A stretch of 64,000 bases of DNA, from contig JBOHAD010000006.1 of the NCBI GenBank assembly GCA_050697555.1, positions 1 through 64,000 on the forward strand. The letters are read 5' to 3'. How positions within the stretch are numbered: position 1 is the first letter of the stretch; the number at the start of each line of letters is the position of its first letter. The DNA comes from DASQWP01 sp050697555. GTDB taxonomy: Bacteria; Actinomycetota; Thermoleophilia; Gaiellales; Gaiellaceae. Below are positions 16,081 through 24,431 of this stretch, one piece after another. The notes beneath the pieces were generated by a model that was given only the letters and a program-made list of their open reading frames with translations, was not told where the DNA came from and searched no databases. The position numbers and the translations under genes were made by a program.

Positions 16081-17379
16081 GTGGAGCCGTCGCTCGGCGA
16101 CGCCCTCGACCGGGTCGGGGAGACGGAATCGACGCCGCCGGTCTGGTACGTCCTCGGCTGGGCGGCGCACGACGCCGGCCTCTCCGTGGAGGCGGTGCGC
16201 TTCCTCTCCGTCCTCGCCGGAGCCCTGACCGCCGCGCTCGTGGTCGTCTACGCGCGCCGGATGCTGCCGCTCTGGGCGGCCGGGACGGCCGGTGTCCTCG
16301 TCGCCCTCGGCGCCCAGCTCGTCGCGCGCGGCCACGAGCTGCGCGCGTATGCCCTCTTCGCCCTCCTGTCCGTGGCCTTCGCCTTCGCGCTCGAGGCCGC
16401 CGCTGCCCGACCCGGCCGGCTGCGCCTGCTGGCGCTCGGGGCGTGCGTGGCCGCGGGCGTCCTGACGCACTACTTCTTCGCCCTCCTCGTCGTCGCGGGC
16501 CTGGTCTGGGCGCGAAGCCTCCGCCTGACCGCCGTCTGCGCGGCGGGCCTCGCCCCCTTCCTCCTCTGGCTCCCCTGGTTCCTGGACCAGTACGGGAACG
16601 ACCGCTTCTCCTGGATCGAGGACTTCGACCTCCTCAAGGCCCTCTCCGTGTACTCGGCGTTCTTCTGGAACGCGGGACCGCTCTTCGTCGCCACGGAGGA
16701 CGTCGGCCTGAGCGCGGGCGAGGCAGTCGCCCGCATCGCCGTCCTCGTCCTCGTCCTGGCCGGAAGCTGGGTGCTCGCACGCGCGGGGACGGGGCGGGCC
16801 GCCGCCGCCCTCGCCGTCCTGCCGGTGGCGCTCGCCGCCCTCCTCTGGCTTGCGGGCGCGGACGTCTTCACGACCCGGAACGTCCTCTGCGCCGCTCCCT
16901 TCGCCGCCGTGGCGATTGCGGCTGCCCTCGCGGCGCTTCCTCGACCTGCGGCGGTCCCCGCGGGCGCCGCCGTGGCGCTGGCCGCGGCGGGGCTCGTCCA
17001 CGAGCGCACACTCGCGCCGCCGGACTACGACCGGATCGCCGGCGCGCTCGTCGCGGAGGGCTGGCGCTTCGGCGACCCTGTCGCAGTCTTCGGCGGCGCG
17101 CACGAGCATCTCCAGCTGGGGAGCGCCTACGCCCTGCGCTCACCGGTCGCGTGGTACCTGCCGGGACACCCGTTCCTGCGGCTGCCGCAGCAGGGAGCCG
17201 AAACCTGCGAGGACGCCTTCGTGCTCGCGCCGCCCGGCCGCGCGGAAGTAGTGCTCGCCTCCGGGAACGACCCGCGGGCGGTGGACGGCGTGCGCGTCGC
17301 GCGGGTCCCGTGCGACGCAGGCCTCCCGAACCGTGTTCGGGCCGAGGGCGGCGTCTGGTTCGTCCCGACGAGGAGCTAG
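16081..17379 (+). CDS. GT39/PMT-like membrane glycosyltransferase, start codon unresolved
   Basis: A polytopic protein of the PMT_2/GT39 type. The diagnostic first-loop acid motif reads LWQDEVASARIL, but it lies upstream of GTG 16081, the first standard start. The frame is open from 15931 and encodes a membrane helix (LAVALLVAALAAGV) plus this motif without any ATG, GTG, TTG or CTG until the CTG-GTG pair at 16078-16083. So either a non-standard start or a small sequence error is involved. Its 3' end overlaps the convergent glycosyltransferase gene through a shared CTAG. Likely transfers a sugar from a polyprenyl-phosphate donor outside the membrane; acceptor unknown. Confidence 0.75.
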   Translation: MEPSLGDALDRVGETESTPPVWYVLGWAAHDAGLSVEAVRFLSVLAGALTAALVVVYARRMLPLWAAGTAGVLVALGAQLVARGHELRAYALFALLSVAFAFALEAAAARPGRLRLLALGACVAAGVLTHYFFALLVVAGLVWARSLRLTAVCAAGLAPFLLWLPWFLDQYGNDRFSWIEDFDLLKALSVYSAFFWNAGPLFVATEDVGLSAGEAVARIAVLVLVLAGSWVLARAGTGRAAAALAVLPVALAALLWLAGADVFTTRNVLCAAPFAAVAIAAALAALPRPAAVPAGAAVALAAAGLVHERTLAPPDYDRIAGALVAEGWRFGDPVAVFGGAHEHLQLGSAYALRSPVAWYLPGHPFLRLPQQGAETCEDAFVLAPPGRAEVVLASGNDPRAVDGVRVARVPCDAGLPNRVRAEGGVWFVPTRS

Positions 17380-19052
17380 CTCGACAGCTGCGGCGGGCAG
17401 CGGTCGCCGTACTCGCGCACGGAGCCGCAGAGCGTCGAGAGCGTCACGCGGAAGTACCAGCCGAGCTCGTACCGCGCGTCCGCGACCGAGTCGCGCGCCG
17501 CCGCGAGCGCGTGATAGATCGCCACGAGGACGGTGTGGTCGTCCGCGAACGGTCCCTTGCCCTCGAGCAGGAGCCAGCCGTCGAACGGGCGCGCCTCGAA
17601 GCGGCTTCCGAGCCGGCGCTCGAGCCCTTCGAGATCGAGCGAGGCAGGACCGATTGGGACGGAGACGACGATCCGCTCGACTGGGGCCTCGATCCTCTCC
17701 ATCGAGCGGAGGATGAGCGTCCGCTGCGAGTAGGGCAGCGCGTGCGCCTCGCCCGTCGCCGGAAGCCCGGCGAGGAAGACGGCCGAGTAGGGAAAGAGCA
17801 CATCTCCCTCCTCGACCGCGGCGTCGAGCCACGCGGCCGGCGCCGCGAGGCGCTCCTCGCTCCCCAGGGCGACGCCCGGAGGTCCGCCCCCGAGCACGTC
17901 GTTGTGCCAGTTGCGCGGGTCGCGGATGCCGCCGAGCGGCGCGAGGAGCACGCTCGCCGCGAGCAGCGCGAGCGCGCCCGCCCGCACGGCCGTGCCCCGG
18001 TCTCGAAGCGCGCGGGCGACCGCCGCCCCGATGAGCGCGGCCGCGAGCGGAAGCGCATAGATCAGGTGCCGCGGCGAGAGCCCCGGTTCGCTGCCCGCGC
18101 GCACGACGATCAGCAGGACGGGCGGGAGGAGGAGCGAGAGCAGCGCCACGGCCACGAAGGCCGGACGGCTGCGTAGGAGCGCGGCGACGCCTACGGCCAT
18201 TAGCAGGAGCGCGAGCGCCGCCGTCCAGCCCTCGCCGCCGGCGGACGCGCCGAGGGCGCGCGCCAGCTGGCTCCAGGCGTCGGCGGGGGCTGCGAGTCGC
18301 GCTTCACCGTCGGCGCCGACCGCGAAGCGCTCCGCCAGGCGCAGGTCCGCCCAGGCGAAGGGGAGCATGGCGACCCCGACCGCCGCGACCGGCAGAGCCG
18401 GCCGAAACGGCCTCCCGCGCCAGAGGGCGAGCGCGACGACCGCCTCCGCCAGCACGAGCATCGCCCCGTAGGGATGGATCGCGGGCAGGAGCCAGGCCGC
18501 GAGGGCTGCAGCGAACGCGGCGCGGCCCGTGCGCTGCTCGACCGCGCGGACGAAGAGGTCGAGCGCGAGCGCGGAGGCGAACCCGTAGAGCGCGTACATG
18601 CGCGCGAAGCTCCCGTACACCGCCAGGAGGGACGAGGTCGCAACGACCATCGCGGCCGTCCCCCCGGCCAGCGGGCCCGCGAGGCGGCGGCCGAGGTCGT
18701 AGCAGAGCGGCACGGTCGCGACGGCAAAGGCGAGCGAGAGCCAGCGGAGCGCGTACGGCGAGGGATCGAGCGCAAGCGTCAGGTGGGAGAGGACGAAGTG
18801 GAGCGGCCCTCCTCCCCGCTCCCACATGACCGTCTCGAGCAGCTCGAGAAGCGGTCGGGCGGAGACGAGGCCCGCAACGGCCTCGTCCTCGAAGAGCGGC
18901 TTCCCGTGAACGTCCGGCACGACGCGCGCAAGGAGGTAGCCGATGGCCGCGGCGACCGCGCCGAAGGCCGCGAGTGCCCCGGCGGAGAGCGCCAGGGGCC
19001 GCCCGCGCGGCGCGCGCAGGACGGCGGTGCCGTTCGAGCGGCCGAGGGCCAC
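17376..19052 (-). CDS. GT39/PMT-like membrane glycosyltransferase
   Basis: 558 residues with a first hydrophobic segment (LSAGALAAFGAVAAAIGYLLARV), the GT-C acid motif PLFEDEAVAGLVSARP and about ten more helices, then a soluble C-terminal domain. GPLHFVLSHLTLAL after the acid loop fits PMT_2/GT39 enzymes using lipid-linked sugars. GTG 19052 lies 5 bp after the HMG-CoA lyase copy 2 stop. It is distantly similar in layout to the convergent gene at 16081-17379, suggesting an old duplication. Donor and acceptor are unknown. Confidence 0.8.
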   Translation of the reverse strand: MALGRSNGTAVLRAPRGRPLALSAGALAAFGAVAAAIGYLLARVVPDVHGKPLFEDEAVAGLVSARPLLELLETVMWERGGGPLHFVLSHLTLALDPSPYALRWLSLAFAVATVPLCYDLGRRLAGPLAGGTAAMVVATSSLLAVYGSFARMYALYGFASALALDLFVRAVEQRTGRAAFAAALAAWLLPAIHPYGAMLVLAEAVVALALWRGRPFRPALPVAAVGVAMLPFAWADLRLAERFAVGADGEARLAAPADAWSQLARALGASAGGEGWTAALALLLMAVGVAALLRSRPAFVAVALLSLLLPPVLLIVVRAGSEPGLSPRHLIYALPLAAALIGAAVARALRDRGTAVRAGALALLAASVLLAPLGGIRDPRNWHNDVLGGGPPGVALGSEERLAAPAAWLDAAVEEGDVLFPYSAVFLAGLPATGEAHALPYSQRTLILRSMERIEAPVERIVVSVPIGPASLDLEGLERRLGSRFEARPFDGWLLLEGKGPFADDHTVLVAIYHALAAARDSVADARYELGWYFRVTLSTLCGSVREYGDRCPPQLSS

Positions 19053-19057
19053 GGCCC

Positions 19058-19936
19058 CTAGCCTGCCAGGGGCGCGAAGGTGCCGGCGCGGTAGACCTGG
19101 CCGGGGAGCGCGCGCCCGAGCGCGCCTTCGAGCCACTCCGCCACGCCGATGAGCGCGTCGAGGTCGACGCCGGTCTCGACGCCCTCCCCGTGCAGGAGGT
19201 AGACGAGATCCTCCGTGGCGACGTTGCCGGTCGCCTTCGGCGCGAAAGGACAGCCGCCGATCCCGCCCACGGACGACTCGAATACCGTCGCGCCGGCCTC
19301 GAGCGCCGCGTAGGCGTTGGCGAACCCGGTGTTGCGGGTGTTGTGCAGGTGGATCCCTATTCGCGGAAAGCGCTGCGCGCTTTCCGCGACGAGTCGACGA
19401 ACCTGCCGGGGGACGGCGACACCGATCGTGTCGGCGAAGACGACCTCGTCCGCTCCGGCCTGGACGGCCCGCTCCGCGATCTCCAGCACGCGGCCCGGGT
19501 CGACGGCGCCCTCGAAGGGGCAGCCCAAGGCGACGCTGATGGAGACGCTCAGCGGCCGTTCGCTCTTGATGCGGGCGAGCATCTCGAGAGCGTCCTGCAC
19601 CGAGGCGTTCGCGTTCCGGCGGCTGAACTCGTCCGTGGCCGCCACGTTGAAGTGCACGTCGTCGAGCTTGGTGCTCAGGAGCCGCTCGTACCCCTTCTCG
19701 TTGAGGACGAGTCCCGAGTAGCGGACGCCGTCCCGCCGCTCCAGTGCGCCGGCGACCTCCTCGGCGCCCGCCATCTGCGGCACGCGGTCGGGATGCACGA
19801 AGCTGACCGCCTCGATGCTCGGAAGCCCGGCGCCCGCCAGCCGGTTGACGAGCTCGGCGCGGACGGCCGGTTCGAGCACCTCCGGCTCGTTCTGGAGGCC
19901 GTCGCGGGGCCCGACGTCGCAAACTGTCACCTGCAC
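19058..19936 (-). CDS. HMG-CoA lyase-family aldol lyase (copy 2)
   Basis: 292 residues, clearly homologous along its full length to the protein at 7717-8607 (same CDVGPRDGLQN, HLHNTRNT, GGIGGCPFAP, ATGN-TEDLVY and C-terminal GQVYRAG-FAP). The catalytic residues are intact. Unlike copy 1 it has no CoA-transferase partner; its downstream neighbour is a glycosyltransferase. It may be the general HMG-CoA lyase of leucine breakdown or a further specialised lyase. Start is GTG 19936, 17 bp from a divergent methyltransferase gene. Confidence 0.9.
   Translation of the reverse strand: MQVTVCDVGPRDGLQNEPEVLEPAVRAELVNRLAGAGLPSIEAVSFVHPDRVPQMAGAEEVAGALERRDGVRYSGLVLNEKGYERLLSTKLDDVHFNVAATDEFSRRNANASVQDALEMLARIKSERPLSVSISVALGCPFEGAVDPGRVLEIAERAVQAGADEVVFADTIGVAVPRQVRRLVAESAQRFPRIGIHLHNTRNTGFANAYAALEAGATVFESSVGGIGGCPFAPKATGNVATEDLVYLLHGEGVETGVDLDALIGVAEWLEGALGRALPGQVYRAGTFAPLAG
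19361..19389. repeat. Perfect 13-bp inverted repeat inside the lyase gene
   Basis: Arms 19361-19373 and 19377-19389 pair perfectly around a TGC loop; the core is GGAAA/TTTCC. It encodes the ESAQRFPRI region, which is variable between the two lyase paralogues. Confidence 0.7.
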
Positions 19937-19953
19937 GCAACGGCAGCCTAGCT

Positions 19954-20577
19954 ATGCATTTGACCGATTTCGTCCTGGCACACCTCCCGCGCCCGCCGGC
20001 TCGCGTTCTCGAAGTCGGCTGCGGGCGGGGAGACCTCGCCCGCGCGCTCGCCGCGGCCGGCCACGCGGTCACCGCGATCGACCCCGACGCCCCCGCGGGG
20101 CCGCTCTTCCGCCCCGTGACCCTCGAGGACTTCGCCGAGCGGGGCCCCTTCGATGCCGCCGTGGCGAGCCGCTCGCTCCACCACGTTCCCGACCTCGCCG
20201 CCGCTCTCGAGAAGATCGCGACCCTCCTTCGGCCGGGCGGCGTGCTCGTCCTGAACGACTTCGCGAAGGAGCGTCTCGAGGGATCAACCGCCGAGTGGTA
20301 CTACGGCCGGCGCCGCGCCCTCGCTGCCGCGGGCGGGAAGGAGGCGCCCCACACGTTCCACGAGTGCCTGCACGAGGAGCATGCCGACATCCATGCGTAC
20401 GGAGAGATGCGCCGCGAGCTCGACCGCCGCTTCGCCGAGCGCTTCTTCGCGTGGTTGCCGTACCTCCACGGCGAGCTCGAGGGCGTCGTCTCGGAGGAGC
20501 TCGAGCGGTCGCTCGTCGAGGCGGGCGCGATTCAGGCCGCGGGCTTCCGCTACGTGGGCGAGACTGCGCGCCGGTGA
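19954..20577 (+). CDS. Class I SAM-dependent methyltransferase
   Basis: 207 residues. Motif I VLEVGCGRGDLA (about 18-29), the acidic post-I strand VTAIDPDA, motif II region FDAAVASRSLHHV and motif III LLRPGGVLVLND identify a Methyltransf_11-type Rossmann enzyme. The C-terminal half (about 110-207) is charged and gives no substrate clue. It overlaps the following ornithine-cyclodeaminase-like gene by 4 bp (GTGA), so the two are translated together; the substrate is unknown. Confidence 0.85.
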   Translation: MHLTDFVLAHLPRPPARVLEVGCGRGDLARALAAAGHAVTAIDPDAPAGPLFRPVTLEDFAERGPFDAAVASRSLHHVPDLAAALEKIATLLRPGGVLVLNDFAKERLEGSTAEWYYGRRRALAAAGGKEAPHTFHECLHEEHADIHAYGEMRRELDRRFAERFFAWLPYLHGELEGVVSEELERSLVEAGAIQAAGFRYVGETARR

Positions 20578-21539
20578 AGGTACCCGTCTTCTCCGCGCGC
20601 CATGTCCTCGGCGCGCTCGACCCGTCCGAGGCCGTCGAGGCCGTGCGCCGAGCCTTCCTCGAATACGCGCGCGGAGCCTGGCAGATGCCCGCGAAGGTCT
20701 ACGTCGAGGCTCCCGGGGGCGACTTCCGCGCGATGCCCGCCTCCGGCGGCGGCTACGCGGTGCTCAAGTGGGTCACGTCCTTCCCCGGGAACCCCGAGCG
20801 GGGCCTGCCCACCGTGGGCGGGGTCGTCCTCCTCTCCGACGCGAGCACGGGCGAGCTTCGGGCGGAGCTGGACGCGGGCGCCGTCACGGCCCTGCGGACG
20901 GGCGCGGCCGCGGTGCTCGCGGCGGAGACGCTCGCGCGGCCTACCCCGGCCGCCGCGGCCGTCATCGGCTGCGGCGTGAACGGCCGCGCGGTCGCCCACG
21001 CCTTCGTCGCCCGGGAAAGGGCGGTGCTCCTCTGGGACGCGCGACCCGGCCAGGCGCAGCTCGTCGCCGAGGAGCTGGGGCCGGAGGCGTCCGTCGCGGG
21101 CGACCTCGCCGAGGCGTTCGCGGCGGACGTCGTGGCGACGGTGACGCCGGGCCGGGCACTCCTCTTCGAGGCCGGCGGGCTCCACGCGGGCCAGCACGTG
21201 AGCCTCATGGGCGCGGACGGGCCGGGGAAGGCCGAGGTCGCCGTCGACGAGCTCCTGCGCGCCCGCGTCGTCTGCGACGACTGGGAGCAGGCGAGCCACA
21301 CGGGCGACATCGCCCGCGCCGCCGAGGCCGGGCAGCTCGCCCGGGAGGACGTCGCCGAGCTCGGACATGTGCTCCTCGGCGAGGAGCCCGGGCGCTCGAG
21401 CGAGGACGAGATCACGCTCTTCGACTCCACCGGCCTCGCCGTGCAGGACCTCGCGGTCGCCGTCGCCGTCTACGAGCGCTACCGCGAGGACCTGGGCACC
21501 TCCGACTTCGAGGGCGTGTCCGAGGTCGACCTGGGCTAG
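20574..21539 (+). CDS. Ornithine cyclodeaminase/mu-crystallin family protein
   Basis: 321 residues. The N-terminal substrate half contains MPAKVYVEAPGGDFRAMPA and YAVLKWVTSFPGN, with Arg/Lys positions of the OCD family. TALRTGAAAVLAAETLA leads into the Rossmann motif VIGCGVNGRAVAHAF. SLMGADGPGKAEV closes the cofactor site. Such enzymes use NAD(P) as ornithine cyclodeaminases, alanine or arginine dehydrogenases, or ketimine reductases. GTG 20574 overlaps the methyltransferase stop. The amino-acid substrate cannot be assigned. Confidence 0.88.
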   Translation: MKVPVFSARHVLGALDPSEAVEAVRRAFLEYARGAWQMPAKVYVEAPGGDFRAMPASGGGYAVLKWVTSFPGNPERGLPTVGGVVLLSDASTGELRAELDAGAVTALRTGAAAVLAAETLARPTPAAAAVIGCGVNGRAVAHAFVARERAVLLWDARPGQAQLVAEELGPEASVAGDLAEAFAADVVATVTPGRALLFEAGGLHAGQHVSLMGADGPGKAEVAVDELLRARVVCDDWEQASHTGDIARAAEAGQLAREDVAELGHVLLGEEPGRSSEDEITLFDSTGLAVQDLAVAVAVYERYREDLGTSDFEGVSEVDLG

Positions 21540-21547
21540 TTGTAGTC

Positions 21548-22414
21548 CTAGCCGGACGGGCGGAGGCGCTTCTCGAACACCTCGTAGGTGCGCTCCTTGC
21601 GCATCCCTACTCGCTCGTAGAGGCGCCAGGCCTGCGTCGGGTTGTTCGAGAGCACCTTCAGCGATACGCGGGACACGCCGCGATCCCCGAACACGCGGAA
21701 TGTCCGGCGCAAGAGGGTTTCTCCAAGGCCGCGGCGGCGCCACGCTGGATGTACGACGAGATCCTTCACGTAGCCCTCCTTCCAGTTGAGCGCCGCGGCC
21801 GCGAGCCCTCCGACCGACTCCGCCAGGAACCAGACGTCGGGGTCGAAGCTCGGGTCGTCGAGCATCACCCGTCGCCACTCGTCGAAGGGCACCGGCCGGT
21901 GTTCCGGCTCGGCCGCGTACGCCTCGTCGAGGAGCTCCTTCACCGGCGCCGCATCGTCCATTCGGAAGGTCCGCACCTCGATCCCGGCAGGCGAGGGCGG
22001 CTCGGCGACCGCTACCTCCGCGAGATCGACGCCCATGAGCCAGATCTCCCACGCCTTCTCGTAGCCGTTCGCACGGAGAAACGGCGCTGCCGCCGGCTCG
22101 AGCGTGACCGCATCCGCCTGGACGACGTCGAGCGCGGCAGCTCCCTCGGCCGCGCGGAGGAGTCGGGTGCCGATGCCCCGCCGCCGGGCCTCTGGGCGGA
22201 CGAGCACCACGAGGTCCTCGCCTCGGACGGCGCTCGTGCCGACCACCCGCTTTCCCTCCCAGGCGGTGAACCCGCTCCAGAGGTCCCAGGTGTTGCGCAG
22301 GTGCTCGAGGGTGAACTCAGGGGCCCCGTAGAGCGCACGGTGGCAGGCCGCGACGACCTCGTAGGTCGGCTCGAGGTCCTCCCGGCTGGCGTCGCGGATC
22401 GCGACGTCAGCCAC
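21548..22414 (-). CDS. Tandem-GNAT acetyltransferase
   Basis: 288 residues made of two GNAT folds: VRPEARRRGIGTRLLRAAE near residue 75 and VHPAWRRRGLGETLLRRTF near residue 220, each the acetyl-CoA pyrophosphate loop. The second repeat ends with NNPTQAWRLYERVGM, a classic GNAT beta-bulge/helix. The double arrangement resembles mycothiol synthase MshD, but that assignment would need the mycothiol pathway, of which no other gene is here. GTG 22414 overlaps the sulfurtransferase 3' end by 8 bp. Confidence 0.85.
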   Translation of the reverse strand: MADVAIRDASREDLEPTYEVVAACHRALYGAPEFTLEHLRNTWDLWSGFTAWEGKRVVGTSAVRGEDLVVLVRPEARRRGIGTRLLRAAEGAAALDVVQADAVTLEPAAAPFLRANGYEKAWEIWLMGVDLAEVAVAEPPSPAGIEVRTFRMDDAAPVKELLDEAYAAEPEHRPVPFDEWRRVMLDDPSFDPDVWFLAESVGGLAAAALNWKEGYVKDLVVHPAWRRRGLGETLLRRTFRVFGDRGVSRVSLKVLSNNPTQAWRLYERVGMRKERTYEVFEKRLRPSG

Positions 22415-23132
22415 GCTCGACCGGAAGGCCGCGCGACGACCAGTCGCTCCACGAGCCCGGGTAGAGCTTCGCCGCTCGACCTGCTCGCTCGAGGGCGAGC
22501 ACGTCCACGCAAGCGGTGATGCCGGAGCCGCAGTAGACGACGATCTCCTCGGCCTCGAGGACCTCCCCGGGAAGGCGCGGGTCGCCGAACGGGACGTTCA
22601 CCGCTCCGGGGATGTGGCCCGCGACGGGGTCGATGGGCTCCACCTCCCCGCGGTAGCGCTCCGGGGCGCGGGCGTCGACGACGGCGAGCCCCTCCTCGCC
22701 GAGACGCTCCGCGAGCTCCTCGGCCTCCAGGGTGTCGCCGGCACGCGGCCGCACGACGAACTCGGCCTGCTCGATGGACTCCTCGCCCGCCCGGAGCGGC
22801 CCGGCCCAGGGATCGAGGCCGCCGTCGATGACGGCCACGTCCTCGTGGCCGAAGTGGCGCAGGAGCCACCAGAGGCGCGCGGCTCCGCCCGTCGTGCCCT
22901 GGTCGTAGGCGACAGCGAACACGCCCGCCCCGATGCCCGCCCTTTCCGCCGACCGGGCGAACTCCGCGGGCGCAGGGAGCGGGTGCCGGCCGCCTGGGCT
23001 CGCCGGCGGCGCCGAGAGCTCGCGCTCGACGTCCAGGAACGAGGCGCCCGGGATGTGCCCCTCGAGGTACAGCTCGCGCCCGCGCTCCGACTTGCCGAGC
23101 TCCCACCGGCAGTCCACGAACTGGTACCTCAC
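22407..23132 (-). CDS. Thiosulfate/3-mercaptopyruvate sulfurtransferase (two rhodanese domains)
   Basis: 241 residues with an inactive N-terminal rhodanese domain (YLEGHIPGASFLDVE) and an active C-terminal one whose loop CGSGITA carries the persulfide cysteine. The loop is closest to the CG[ST]GVTA pattern of mercaptopyruvate-type enzymes. It transfers sulfur to cyanide or thiols. The GTG start at 23132 lies just past the 166-nt palindromic element; in the minus-strand transcript the GAAGGG ribosome-binding sequence would be inside that element's closing stem. Confidence 0.9.
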   Translation of the reverse strand: MRYQFVDCRWELGKSERGRELYLEGHIPGASFLDVERELSAPPASPGGRHPLPAPAEFARSAERAGIGAGVFAVAYDQGTTGGAARLWWLLRHFGHEDVAVIDGGLDPWAGPLRAGEESIEQAEFVVRPRAGDTLEAEELAERLGEEGLAVVDARAPERYRGEVEPIDPVAGHIPGAVNVPFGDPRLPGEVLEAEEIVVYCGSGITACVDVLALERAGRAAKLYPGSWSDWSSRGLPVERG

Positions 23133-23134
23133 GC

Positions 23135-23300
23135 TAGTGTCCCTTCAGGTAATGCTGCCTAGCTTCTGGGTCGCGAGTACCAAGCCAGAGTCCCCACTCG
23201 CCCGCAGGCAAGGCTACAAGCCTTGGTAAGTGCGAGGGAGGGCACTGGCGCCGCGTAATCGCGGGCCAGAGGCAGGCGTGTATTGCCTGGAGGGACACTA
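23135..23300. repeat. 166-nt imperfect palindrome: MITE or structured RNA
   Basis: Terminal arms 23135-23153 and 23282-23300 pair over 19 positions with two G-U pairs if read on the plus strand (two A-C mismatches on the minus). Inside, further stems pair TCTGG/CCAGA and CGCGA/TCGCG, GCCAG/CTGGC, CTCGC/GCGAG and a perfect CAAGGCT-ACA-AGCCTTG tip. The whole element folds as one long rod. Both ends are TAGTGTCCC, beginning with TA, as expected for a Tc1/mariner-IS630-type MITE with TA duplication. It fills the gap between two minus-strand genes. Confidence 0.7.
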
Positions 23301-24431
23301 ACCGCGTGCGAGCCTGTAGATGCCGCCGGCGTGGTCGGCAACGTAGAGCTCGCCGGCCCTGCCCTCGCCGAACGAGCTGATGGTCAGCGCCGTGTTGCGG
23401 ACGAGCCGCCGCTTGCCGACGACGCGACCGTCGGCGAACTTGAGCCGCCAGATGCGCCCCGAGCAGAGGTCGCCGAAGAAGTACCAGCCGCGCAGGCGCG
23501 CGGGGAGCCGGCCGCCGCGGTAAACGTGCCCGCCGGTCACCGAGCAGTTGCCGGACGAGTGGCTATAGACGTCGATCGGCCGGACGCGGCGTCCAGGGCC
23601 TCTGAGGCCGCCGCTCTGGCAACCGCTCAGCTTCCGCCCCTCGTAGCGATCCCACATGAAGTTCTCCGGCGTGCCGCCGAGCCTCGAGGCCCGGAGCGTC
23701 GAGATCTCCTCCCAGGCGCTCTGGCCCACGTCAGCGAGGTAGAGCCGGCCGTTCGCGCGGTCGAAGGCGTAGCGCCAGAGATTGCGGAGCCCGTAGCCGT
23801 CGATCCGCCAGCCGGCGCGAAGGTTGCGCGGATTCCTGCTGAGGAGCTTCCCCTTGCGCGAGGAGAGATTCTGCGCGCTCTCGTCCGGATCGCAGCTGCC
23901 GCCCCCGTCCCCGACCGAGACGTAGAGCCTTCCGTTCGGGCCGAAGGCGACAAGCCCGCCGTTGTGGTTCGTCCGCGAGGAGTGCTCGACGTCGAGAAGC
24001 ATGCGCCTCGACCTCCCCAGACCGCGGGTAAACCTCGAGTTGGCCCGGAAGCGGGCGACGCGCACGTCGCCCCCGTTGTCCGTGTAGTTGACGTAGAACA
24101 GCCGATCCGTCCTGTAGCGGGGCGAGAACGCAACCGAGAAGAGGCCGCGCTCGCCGCCGAAGGACACGAGGTGCTGGAGGTCGAGGAACCGGGTTTTCCT
24201 CCCTCGGTAAAGGCGCCAGATCACGCCGCGCTGCTCGACCACGAAGAGCGTGCCGCGCGGATCGCGATTGTTCGAGGCGACGTGCACCGGGGAAGAGAAG
24301 CCGCCGGCGACTCGCTTGAGCCGGAGCGCCGAGGCCGTCGACGGCACGACGAGCGCGAGCCCGAGCGCGGCGACGAGAACCCCCACGACCCCGAGACGGC
24401 GATGCATCCGGCTCGGAGCGTAGCCCATCAT
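23298..24431 (-). CDS. Secreted PQQ-dependent sugar dehydrogenase-like propeller protein
   Basis: About 377 residues with an export signal (RRLGVVGVLVAALGLALVV, cleavage near STASA). The body follows the soluble glucose/sorbosone dehydrogenase pattern: FSSPVHVASN, LFVVEQRGVIWR, GGERGLFSVAFSPRY, SRTNHNGGLVAFGPNGRLYVSVGDGG, GYGLRNLWRYAFD, LYLADVGQSAWEE and the C-terminal ELYVADHAGGIYR. This is a six-bladed propeller that binds PQQ/Ca or remains non-catalytic. ATG 24431 overlaps the MBL gene stop (ATGA). Its stop codon abuts the palindromic element. Substrate unknown. Confidence 0.85.
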   Translation of the reverse strand: MMGYAPSRMHRRLGVVGVLVAALGLALVVPSTASALRLKRVAGGFSSPVHVASNNRDPRGTLFVVEQRGVIWRLYRGRKTRFLDLQHLVSFGGERGLFSVAFSPRYRTDRLFYVNYTDNGGDVRVARFRANSRFTRGLGRSRRMLLDVEHSSRTNHNGGLVAFGPNGRLYVSVGDGGGSCDPDESAQNLSSRKGKLLSRNPRNLRAGWRIDGYGLRNLWRYAFDRANGRLYLADVGQSAWEEISTLRASRLGGTPENFMWDRYEGRKLSGCQSGGLRGPGRRVRPIDVYSHSSGNCSVTGGHVYRGGRLPARLRGWYFFGDLCSGRIWRLKFADGRVVGKRRLVRNTALTISSFGEGRAGELYVADHAGGIYRLARG

